In this document: positions 1-5,260 of the stretch, one piece after another
How the letters are laid out: every line of letters begins with the position of its first letter
Position numbering within the stretch: the first letter of the stretch is position 1
Assembly: GCA_002478955.1 (NCBI GenBank)
Contig: DLKK01000029.1
Span: 1 to 11,821 of the forward strand
DNA: 11,821 bases
From: Treponema sp. UBA7590
GTDB taxonomy: Bacteria > Spirochaetota > Spirochaetia > Treponematales > Treponemataceae
Direction: 5' to 3'
Notes under the pieces: generated by a model
Told to the model about the DNA's origin: nothing
The model's input: only the letters and a program-made list of their open reading frames with translations
Database searches by the model: none
Made by a program: the position numbers and the translations under genes

Positions 1-414
1 TTCTCAACAGAACTTGCCGTCTGCGAAAACATTCTTGCCTGCGTTCGCGAAATGACCGGCTGGTCGCGCGCAAAAGGAAGCCTTATCTGTGGAAGCGGAA
101 TCTTTTTAATCGCATTAACAACCGCCCTAGGCTACAGCGTGTTCAGCTTCCATCCGTTTGGCGAAGGCTCGACATGGCTAGACTTTTGGGACTTTCTTGT
201 AAGCAACAATCTTCTTCCGCTCGGAGCTCTGATATTCTCGCTGTTCTGCTGCAGCAGCAAATTTGGCTTGGGCTGGCAAAACCTTATGGCAGAAGCAAAC
301 GAAGGCGAAGGCCTAAAAATCAAAAACTGGATGAAACCTATTTTTGCCTACTTTGTTCCTCTTTGCATAATCGCAATCTACATAATCGGACTTGTAACCT
401 TTAAATGGAAATAA
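1..414 (+). CDS. Sodium:neurotransmitter symporter (NSS) family transporter, C-terminal part
   Basis: The reading frame is open from base 1, so this is the last 137 residues of a gene beginning left of the window. The visible protein has a short conserved-looking stretch (STELAVCENI, then a WSRAKG segment) and three hydrophobic segments at about residues 25-47, 62-80 and 110-134. The segment with SNNLLPLGALIFSLF is typical of the late membrane helices of bacterial NSS (SNF) transporters such as TnaT and MhsT. By family knowledge these are inner-membrane symporters that use sodium to import amino acids. The substrate cannot be told from this fragment. The gene converges on rpmE. The family call is fairly secure; the ligand-binding helices lie outside the window. 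Confidence 0.8.
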   Translation, partial: FSTELAVCENILACVREMTGWSRAKGSLICGSGIFLIALTTALGYSVFSFHPFGEGSTWLDFWDFLVSNNLLPLGALIFSLFCCSSKFGLGWQNLMAEANEGEGLKIKNWMKPIFAYFVPLCIIAIYIIGLVTFKWK

Positions 415-458
415 TTTCTTTCGAGGGACGATGTTCCGCCCCTCGCTCCAACTATAGT

Positions 459-489
459 CTTGCTTTTTCACATAAAATGCAAGTTTTTT
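459..489 (+). terminator. Probable intrinsic terminator of the NSS transporter gene
   Basis: CTTGC (459-463) pairs with GCAAG (479-483). After one T-T mismatch, TTTT (465-468) pairs with AAAA (474-477) around a 5-base loop. Six T residues follow directly (484-489). The stem is weak. The next hairpin (512-540) could act as a backup. Confidence 0.5.
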
Positions 490-508
490 CCTGAATATCC
501 TGTTAAAC

Positions 509-540
509 AAAAAAGCCATCATCTTAAAAATGACGGCTTT
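509..540 (-). terminator. Intrinsic terminator of rpmE
   Basis: Read on the minus strand, AAAGCCGTCAT (540-530) pairs along 11 positions with ATGATGGCTTT (522-512). One pair is G-U, the loop is 7 bases, and a run of six T follows (514-509). On the plus strand the same position is an A-C mismatch, so the hairpin favours minus-strand transcripts. It lies 36 bases beyond the rpmE stop. Confidence 0.88.
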
Positions 541-575
541 CTAAAAAATCAGTATTATTTATGTATAAACAAAAT

Positions 576-785
576 CTACTTTGATTCTTTGATTCCATAG
601 CGCTTATTAAAGCGGTCAATACGACCAGCTGTATCAACAAGCTTCTGCTTTCCTGTATAGAATGGGTGGCAAGCTGAACAGATTTCAACGTTGATGTTCT
701 CAACTGTTGAACGAGTTTCAATTACATTACCACAAACGCAAGTGATTTTTGTAAGTTTGTATTCCGGGTGAATTCCCTTTTTCAT
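576..785 (-). CDS. rpmE: 50S ribosomal protein L31, zinc-binding type
   Basis: This 69-residue protein begins MKKGIHPEY, the usual start of L31, and ends in the conserved FNKRYG block. It carries the four cysteines of the zinc-binding (C+) form: C16 and C18 in a CVC motif, and C36 and C39 in CSAC. L31 sits on the large subunit and contributes to a bridge with the small subunit. In many bacteria the C+ form also acts as a zinc store that is swapped for a C- paralogue when zinc is scarce; no C- copy is visible here. A GGGAG Shine-Dalgarno (793-797) lies 7 bases before the ATG. The gene follows rho on the same strand but has its own strong promoter and terminator, so it can be expressed alone. 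Confidence 0.97.
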   Translation of the reverse strand: MKKGIHPEYKLTKITCVCGNVIETRSTVENINVEICSACHPFYTGKQKLVDTAGRIDRFNKRYGIKESK

Positions 786-875
786 CTTTTACTCCCACTG
801 TAGTTGCCCGATAATGCAGAGCCTTACCTCATTCCATTACCACAATCTACAATATTTAGATATAAGTATTTGTTT

Positions 876-904
876 ATTATAATAATTTTAAGAAAACTAA
901 TCAA
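876..904 (-). promoter_or_regulatory. Sigma-70-type promoter of rpmE
   Basis: On the minus strand, TTGATT (904-899) and a perfect TATAAT (881-876) are separated by 17 bases. Transcription should begin near 869, giving a leader of about 84 bases before the rpmE start. A five-base complement, TGTAG early in the leader and CTACA just before the Shine-Dalgarno, could close a long stem. L31 leaders are known regulatory RNAs in other phyla, but I see no match to a known class. Confidence 0.8.
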
Positions 905-937
905 TACAGAATTTTCTTAATTTGCCATAAATTCATC

Positions 938-2728
938 CTAGTCAGAAGAGGCTGTTCCAACATTCATGCTTGCAAGGAACGCATCGTTTGTCTTGCTCTT
1001 CTTCATTCTGTCAAGAATAAGCTCAAGAATTTCCGCATCCTCCATAGGAGCAAAAACCTTGCGCAAAATCCAAAGCTTCTGCAGTTCATTTTCAGAAAGC
1101 AACAGTTCCTCTCGTCTTGTTCCAGATTTTTTAATGTTGATTGCAGGGAACAGTCTTCGTTCCGCAAGTTTTCTGTCAAGATCAATTTCGCTGTTTCCAG
1201 TTCCTTTGAATTCTTCAAAAATAACTTCGTCCATTCGGCTTCCTGTCTCAACAAGTGCCGTTGATATGATTGTCAAAGAACCGCCTTCCTCAATGTTTCG
1301 TGCCGCACCAAAAAATCTCTTAGGCCTGTGCAAAGCATTGGAATCAACACCGCCGGAAAGAACTTTTCCAGAAGTTGGAACTGTTATATTGTATGCGCGC
1401 GCAAGCCGTGTGATAGAATCAAGAAGAATAACAACATCACGCTTATGCTCAACAAGACGCTTCGCCTTTTCAAGAACCATCTCCGCAACCTGAACATGGC
1501 GTGTAGCCTGCTCGTCAAATGTTGAAGAAATAACCTCGCCCTTAATTGCACGTTCCATTTCTGTAACTTCTTCCGGGCGTTCATCTATAAGGAGAACAAT
1601 AAGATAAACTTCAGGGTGATTTGTTGTGATTGAATTTGCAATCTTCTGCATCAAAGTTGTTTTTCCAGCTTTTGGCGGAGCAACAATCAAAAGACGCTGA
1701 CCTTTTCCAATCGGTGCGAACAAATCTACAATTCGGCTTGAAACTTCTGTGGAAATTGTCTCAAGGCGGAGTTTTTCCTTTGGATAAAGAGCCGTAAGAT
1801 TTTCAAAAGGAATTCGAGTCTGAGCCACACGAGGCTCGTCAAAGTTTACTGTCTCAATTCTTAGGAGCGCAAAAAATCTTTCACCTTCTTTTGGCGAACG
1901 TGTCTGTCCATAAACTGTATCGCCAGTCTTAAGGTTAAAAAGACGAATCTGGCTTGGAGAAATATAAATATCATCCGGACCTGGAAGATAACTGTTCTGC
2001 GGCGAGCGCAAAAAACCGTAACCGTCAGGAAGGATTTCCAAAGCACCGGAAGCAAAAATAATTCCGCCGTGCTCCGTGTGCGCTTTCAGAATAACAAAAA
2101 TCAGCTCCTGCTTTTTCATTGGCGCAAGGTCATCTGGATTAAAACCGTATTTTGTGGCCAAATCGCGAAGTTCATGCATTCCCATCGCAGTCAAGTCATT
2201 GATAAGAAGACGCGGTTTTGAAGAATTTTCATCTGTTCCGTCTCCACAAGGCTGCATAACAGATGGATCGATTGCATTCGTAGGAACAGGCATCTCGCTG
2301 TGCATTGAACCGAATCCACCTCTTCTGTTGCCCTGCATTCTGTGGCCATTATTGCCACGGTTATTATATCTTGTGTTCTGATGGCTATAATTTTCAGATT
2401 CAGAATTAGAATTTGATTCTGAATTTTCTTCCTGTGATTGTATACGGTCAACTTTTACAGGAACCTTTCTTCTTGTTCTAACAATTTTTACAGTTCTTTT
2501 TCGAACTTCTGTTGAATCAGGATTTTCATCCGCATCCGGCTCTGACTCCGGTTCAACAGCTTCATAAGATTGTTCTTCAGAAGAATAATCATCGCCTTCT
2601 GAAGAAATTGAATCCGAAGCCTCGTAAGATTCTGGCTGAGCCTCAAATTCCAACTGACTCTGAACATTTTCATCTTTCTGTTCAGTTTCTTTTTCTTCGT
2701 TGTTTTTTCGCCGTCTGATAAGGGCCAT
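938..2728 (-). CDS. rho: Transcription termination factor Rho with long disordered N-terminal extension
   Basis: Rho is the hexameric RNA-dependent ATPase that ends transcription. I place the start at 2728 (MALIRRRK), giving 596 residues, because GGAG (2735-2738) sits 6 bases before it; an ATG 12 bases further upstream has no ribosome site. Residues 1-170 are low-complexity: an acidic Glu/Ser part, then an Asn/Arg/Gly-rich part near 117-140. Next come the Rho N-terminal helix bundle (about 173-218), the RNA-binding cold-shock-like domain (220-296), and the ATPase. The ATPase has Walker A APPKAGKT (350-357), the LIDERPEEVTEM segment (380-391), Walker B VVILLDS (432-438) and the Q-loop around SGKVLSGGVDSNALHRPK. 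All core motifs are intact. At about 420 residues E. coli Rho lacks this extension. Confidence 0.97.
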   Translation of the reverse strand: MALIRRRKNNEEKETEQKDENVQSQLEFEAQPESYEASDSISSEGDDYSSEEQSYEAVEPESEPDADENPDSTEVRKRTVKIVRTRRKVPVKVDRIQSQEENSESNSNSESENYSHQNTRYNNRGNNGHRMQGNRRGGFGSMHSEMPVPTNAIDPSVMQPCGDGTDENSSKPRLLINDLTAMGMHELRDLATKYGFNPDDLAPMKKQELIFVILKAHTEHGGIIFASGALEILPDGYGFLRSPQNSYLPGPDDIYISPSQIRLFNLKTGDTVYGQTRSPKEGERFFALLRIETVNFDEPRVAQTRIPFENLTALYPKEKLRLETISTEVSSRIVDLFAPIGKGQRLLIVAPPKAGKTTLMQKIANSITTNHPEVYLIVLLIDERPEEVTEMERAIKGEVISSTFDEQATRHVQVAEMVLEKAKRLVEHKRDVVILLDSITRLARAYNITVPTSGKVLSGGVDSNALHRPKRFFGAARNIEEGGSLTIISTALVETGSRMDEVIFEEFKGTGNSEIDLDRKLAERRLFPAINIKKSGTRREELLLSENELQKLWILRKVFAPMEDAEILELILDRMKKSKTNDAFLASMNVGTASSD

Positions 2729-2815
2729 AAAACACTCCATTAAAAATATTGATTTATATGATTTTTGAAAAAAGTCTTGTGATTGATTTACCTAAAAAAG
2801 AAAGGATGTATATTG

Positions 2816-2845
2816 ATTATTACAGAAAAAATGAATTGTTGTCAA
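2816..2845 (-). promoter_or_regulatory. Sigma-70-type promoter of rho
   Basis: On the minus strand a perfect TTGACA (2845-2840) is followed after 18 bases by AATAAT (2821-2816), preceded by TG in extended -10 position (TGTAATAAT). Transcription should start near 2809, leaving a leader of about 80 bases. The 150-base gap between the bactofilin stop and rho holds this promoter, the leader and three AATCAAT-type repeats. No clear bactofilin terminator is present, so read-through into rho is likely. Confidence 0.8.
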
Positions 2846-2878
2846 TAAGAACGATTTTTACAAAAATAATAAGTTAAA

Positions 2879-3310
2879 TTATTCAATAATATCCGTTCTA
2901 AGAACCATTGCCTGCTTATATTCATTAGAAGCCGAAGCAAAAAGATTTTCTTCAGGAACAGAATCCAACATAGTTATCTCACCTTCAAATTCCACGTTGT
3001 TTTCAATTCTTATGCGAGATGTAACAATATCCCCTTTCACCACTCCACCATTACAAATTTCAACTCTTTCCGAAGCCTCAATATCACCTGTTACGTTTCC
3101 AGAAACAATAACTGATTTTGCAGAGATTTTTTCAACAGTACAAATGGCATCGCGCGCAATCTCAAGATTTCCAGTAGCCTTGATGCGACCATTAAACTTG
3201 CCCGTAATAATAAGATCATCACTAAATTCCAACACTCCGTCAAATTCTGTTTCCGGTCCAAATACTGTGAGTGTCTTTTTTTCGTCAAGTTTTTCTGTTG
3301 ATTCTGCCAT
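2879..3310 (-). CDS. Bactofilin (polymer-forming cytoskeletal protein)
   Basis: The 143-residue protein has the bactofilin (DUF583) pattern: a charged N-terminal tail of about 13 residues, then a beta-helix core from about 14 to 113 made of short repeats with glycine turns (FDGVLEF, ITGKFNGRI, ATGNLEIA, VSGNVTGDIEA, VVKGDI, VEFEGEI), and a loose C-terminal tail. Bactofilins polymerise without nucleotide into filaments on the inner membrane and help shape cells or site cell-wall enzymes. By family knowledge such a protein in a spirochaete could affect helical shape or wall synthesis; nothing here shows the partner. The gene starts 36 bases after HU on the same strand, with only a weak AAGAAA before the ATG, and appears to have its own promoter. 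Confidence 0.9.
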   Translation of the reverse strand: MAESTEKLDEKKTLTVFGPETEFDGVLEFSDDLIITGKFNGRIKATGNLEIARDAICTVEKISAKSVIVSGNVTGDIEASERVEICNGGVVKGDIVTSRIRIENNVEFEGEITMLDSVPEENLFASASNEYKQAMVLRTDIIE

Positions 3311-3322
3311 AGTTTTCTTTAT

Positions 3323-3350
3323 TTTATAACATTATAAGAATGATTGTCAA
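3323..3350 (-). promoter_or_regulatory. Promoter of the bactofilin gene, overlapping the HU stop codon
   Basis: On the minus strand TTGACA (3350-3345) and TATAAA (3328-3323) are 16 bases apart, and TG precedes the -10 in extended position. The TGA inside TTGACA (3349-3347) is the HU stop codon. The predicted start site near 3316 leaves a leader of only about 6 bases, so this transcript would be nearly leaderless. A longer transcript from upstream would also cover the gene. Confidence 0.72.
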
Positions 3351-3670
3351 ACCTGCTTGTCTTTATCTTTTATCTCAAGATTCCACAAAGATTTTTTCAG
3401 TTCCTGTCCAGCTCGGAATGCCGCAACATAATGCGGAGCAACCGAAAGTTTTTCACCTGTTTTTGGATTTCTAGCGGCGGAACGACCTTTTCTTAATCTT
3501 GGCTCAAATGTGCCAAAACCACGTAACTCTATTGTATAACCTTTTTCAAGCGATTTTTTTACTTCATCAAGGAATTTTTCAATCACATCCTGGACTACAT
3601 ATTTTTCACAACTTGTCTTTTGATAAATCGCCTCAACAAGATTATATTTTGTAACTTTGTCAGCAGACAT
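3347..3670 (-). CDS. hup: HU/IHF family DNA-binding protein
   Basis: The 107-residue protein is a complete HU-family nucleoid protein. The alpha-helical dimerisation part occupies about 1-45, followed by the GFGTF turn (51-55) and the DNA-clasping arm, with the RNPKTGE motif at 67-73 whose proline intercalates in DNA. The C-terminal VAAFRAGQELKKSL block closes the fold. A tail of about 15 residues rich in Lys and Asp (KDKDKQV at the end) exceeds the usual length of about 90. HU bends DNA and compacts the chromosome. AGGGG lies 8 bases before the ATG. It follows rpsT, from which it is separated by a strong terminator. I see no convincing promoter in the short gap, so read-through from rpsT is possible. 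Confidence 0.95.
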   Translation of the reverse strand: MSADKVTKYNLVEAIYQKTSCEKYVVQDVIEKFLDEVKKSLEKGYTIELRGFGTFEPRLRKGRSAARNPKTGEKLSVAPHYVAAFRAGQELKKSLWNLEIKDKDKQV

Positions 3671-3701
3671 TTAAACTTCCCCTGAAATGAAATTTAACGA
3701 T

Positions 3702-3739
3702 AAAAAAAATCCAGTTGGAAAAAATCCAACTGGATTTTT
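3702..3739 (-). terminator. Intrinsic terminator of rpsT
   Basis: A perfect 15-base-pair stem (3739-3725 with 3719-3705, built on AATCCAGTTGGA) has a 5-base loop and is followed on the minus strand by a T run to 3702. It lies 23 bases past the rpsT stop. The symmetric A and T flanks would let it work in either direction. Confidence 0.92.
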
Positions 3740-3761
3740 AGACAAAAACAGCCTTATCCAG

Positions 3762-4046
3762 TTATTTAGCTGCTTCTGAAGCAAAAGTAACATTATAAAG
3801 CTTTGTCATGCGTGACTTTTTACGAGAAACTGCGTTTCTTGTAAGAACGCCCTTGCTGCGTGCACTGTCAAGTTCACTAACAAGTGTTCTGAGTCTAGTC
3901 TGAGCAAGTGCCTGATCTTTAGCGTGTACAGCTTCTACAAACTGTCTTGCATATGTCTTGCAAGTGCTTTTGATAGCCTTGTTATGAAGTCTTCTAACTT
4001 CACTCTGTGCGTGACGTTTCTCTGCAGATGTTTTTTTAGTTGCCAA
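3762..4046 (-). CDS. rpsT: 30S ribosomal protein S20 with TTG start codon
   Basis: S20 binds 16S rRNA early in small-subunit assembly. The 94-residue product has the family pattern: an N-terminal basic stretch (MATKKTSAEKRHAQSEVRRLHNKA), a helical middle, and the RNAVSRKKSRM block near 70-80 that anchors rRNA contacts. The start codon is TTG (4046-4044): no ATG or GTG exists nearby and the protein aligns from this residue. A GGGGG (4053-4057) stands 6 bases before it. E. coli rpsT also starts with UUG, and there the weak start takes part in autogenous control, so similar feedback is plausible here. The gene is the first of the group rpsT, hup, bactofilin, rho, rpmE and has its own promoter and strong terminator. 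Confidence 0.96.
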   Translation of the reverse strand: MATKKTSAEKRHAQSEVRRLHNKAIKSTCKTYARQFVEAVHAKDQALAQTRLRTLVSELDSARSKGVLTRNAVSRKKSRMTKLYNVTFASEAAK

Positions 4047-4079
4047 AGGGAACCCCCAAATTAAGTTAACTTGACAAAT

Positions 4080-4108
4080 ATATTAATAAATGGCTTTTAT
4101 TTGGTCAA
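4080..4108 (-). promoter_or_regulatory. Promoter of rpsT
   Basis: On the minus strand TTGACC (4108-4103) and TAATAT (4085-4080) are 17 bases apart. The start site near 4073 gives a leader of about 27 bases. The 10-base palindrome AAGTTAACTT (4063-4072) begins at that start site. Confidence 0.7.
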
Positions 4109-4136
4109 TAGATAAAAAATTAAGAATCACAAGTAA

Positions 4137-4165
4137 TTGACTAATAATACAGTTTTCAATAATAT
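4137..4165 (+). promoter_or_regulatory. Promoter of the small zinc-ribbon gene
   Basis: TTGACT (4137-4142) and TAATAT (4160-4165) are separated by 17 bases, with a start site near 4172 and a leader of about 32 bases. It is divergent from the rpsT promoter and uses the same layout (TTGAC plus one base, 17, TAATAT). The two -35 boxes are 28 bases apart, so the pair could share regulation. Confidence 0.7.
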
Positions 4166-4203
4166 ATTTTTCAATACGTATTATCTTTTTATGGAGGAAC
4201 CCC

Positions 4204-4377
4204 ATGGCTGGAGCAAGTAAAAACTCCCGTACTACAGTTGCAACACAGAAATTCATTTGTCCTGATTGCGGTGGCGAAATTGTTATGAAGACTTTGTACG
4301 AAGGTGGAAGACTTAAGAATATTGCTGAATGCTCAAAATGCAAACGCACAGAACGTCGTCCAAAGGATTTCAAATAA
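4204..4377 (+). CDS. Small two-CxxC zinc-ribbon protein, 57 residues
   Basis: I do not recognise this protein by name. It starts at an ATG with an ideal GGAGG (4193-4197) 6 bases upstream, behind a promoter and ahead of a clear terminator, so it is a complete one-gene unit. The product is basic, with a Ser/Thr-rich N-terminus (MAGASKNSRT), cysteine pairs C19/C22 in CPDC and C43/C46 in CSKC, and a strongly basic tail (KRTERRPKDFK). Two CxxC knuckles about 20 residues apart are the layout of a single zinc ribbon, as in many small ribosomal or RNA-binding proteins. Placement opposite rpsT is consistent with a role near translation, but that is inference. It is not an evident L33 or L32: their flanking motifs are absent. 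Confidence 0.85.
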   Translation: MAGASKNSRTTVATQKFICPDCGGEIVMKTLYEGGRLKNIAECSKCKRTERRPKDFK

Positions 4378-4393
4378 TCCTATTCATACCAAT

Positions 4394-4426
4394 AAAAAAA
4401 GGGCTGGTTTTTACCAGTCCTTTTTT
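4394..4426. terminator. Bidirectional terminator between the zinc-ribbon gene and plsC
   Basis: GGGCTGG (4401-4407) pairs with CCAGTCC (4414-4420), with one G-U pair, a 6-base loop, seven A before it and six T after it. On + it ends the zinc-ribbon transcript 23 bases past the stop. On - it ends plsC, whose stop is at 4439, and leaves seven T there. Confidence 0.9.
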
Positions 4427-4438
4427 GTTTTTTGGCAG

Positions 4439-5200
4439 CTACATCCTGTCTGTCGGGATTTTCCGCCATTCTTCAAGCTGTTTCTGTATAAGACTCCGGC
4501 TTTCTTCAAGAATCTGCACTTCTTCTTCTTTTGTTCTAGGAGAATCAAAAACCTTTAAGACTTTTACCCGGTAACATCCGTTCTGAAGATTGCTCATGAT
4601 ATTTCGCATATCGCGTATCTGATAGCCACCATCCAAAGCACAGCACGCAACAGGAAGTTTTGTGGCTTCATTCAGTTTTCTGAAACCTGCCGAATAGAAT
4701 TTTCCAACATTACCGTTTTTTGTGCGCGTTCCTTCTGGAAAAAGAATAGGAATCTGATTATTTGCAAGAACCTGCTTTCCAAAATCATCAATAACTTTCA
4801 TTGCGACCATAGGACTTCCCTTTCTTGGAACCATGCAGTGCTTCTGCGCACGGAGCATTTCTGACACAAGCGGAATATGGCGGGAAAGATTGTCTTTTGC
4901 AACAAAACGCAGTTCCTTGTCACGCAGAAAATTCATATAGCACGGAATGTCTATCAGGCTCTGATGATTTGAGATTATAATATACTGTCCTGGAAGAAGT
5001 TTCTTTGAATCGTTATACCCAAAAAAATGAAAATGTCTGTATGTATTTAAAATTGAAAAAACACGTGGAGCCAACTTTTTTACAATATATTCAGATATTT
5101 TCCGGCTCCACCTTAAACTTACCGGATAAGCTATTATATTCAATATTGCTGCAGGAATTACAGCTGTCAAAAGACAGCACAAAGTCAAAAAACTATACAA
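4439..5200 (-). CDS. plsC: 1-acyl-sn-glycerol-3-phosphate acyltransferase
   Basis: PlsC adds the second acyl chain to lysophosphatidic acid, making phosphatidic acid at the inner membrane. The family motifs are in order: NHQSLID (78-84; the HX4D catalytic pair is H79 and D84), the KDNLSRHIPL segment (102-111), FPEGTR (154-159, glycerol-phosphate site) and LPVACCAL (182-189). A hydrophobic N-terminal helix spans about residues 2-27. There is no ATG near the N-terminus. I favour TTG at 5200 (253 residues) because GGAG (5207-5210) precedes it by 6 bases; TTG at 5212, four codons earlier, would contain that site itself. The gene lies 56 bases after the dinG stop with its own promoter. It belongs to the broad acyltransferase superfamily, so glycerolipid specificity is likely but not proven. 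Confidence 0.9.
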   Translation of the reverse strand: MYSFLTLCCLLTAVIPAAILNIIAYPVSLRWSRKISEYIVKKLAPRVFSILNTYRHFHFFGYNDSKKLLPGQYIIISNHQSLIDIPCYMNFLRDKELRFVAKDNLSRHIPLVSEMLRAQKHCMVPRKGSPMVAMKVIDDFGKQVLANNQIPILFPEGTRTKNGNVGKFYSAGFRKLNEATKLPVACCALDGGYQIRDMRNIMSNLQNGCYRVKVLKVFDSPRTKEEEVQILEESRSLIQKQLEEWRKIPTDRM

Positions 5201-5231
5201 AATCGGCTCCAAAAAAGTGTTATATTATCTC

Positions 5232-5260
5232 ATTTTATATACAAAAAATTCATCTGTCAA
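5232..5260 (-). promoter_or_regulatory. Promoter of plsC, overlapping the dinG stop codon
   Basis: On the minus strand a perfect TTGACA (5260-5255) and TAAAAT (5237-5232) are 17 bases apart. The TGA inside TTGACA (5259-5257) is the dinG stop codon. The predicted start near 5225 gives a leader of about 25 bases. Confidence 0.72.

Noticed and set aside
422..445. CGAGGG/CCCTCG hairpin after the NSS transporter stop
   Set aside because: A 12-base loop and no T run follow; it may help folding but is not a clear terminator.
966..1493. 175-codon ORF on + opposite rho
   Set aside because: It is a mirror of the strongly conserved Rho ATPase; its Ser-rich product has no recognisable pattern and it has no ribosome site.
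2729..2740. Longer rho start four codons upstream (MECF before MALIRRR)
   Set aside because: No ribosome site precedes it, while the GGAG within this stretch is ideally spaced for the ATG at 2728.
4083..4373. 96-codon ORF on - across the zinc-ribbon gene
   Set aside because: It runs antisense over a well-supported gene and both divergent promoters and shows no domain.
5201..5212. TTG start for plsC four codons upstream of the chosen one
   Set aside because: The GGAG site lies inside those codons and points to the TTG at 5200. The choice is moderately firm, not certain.
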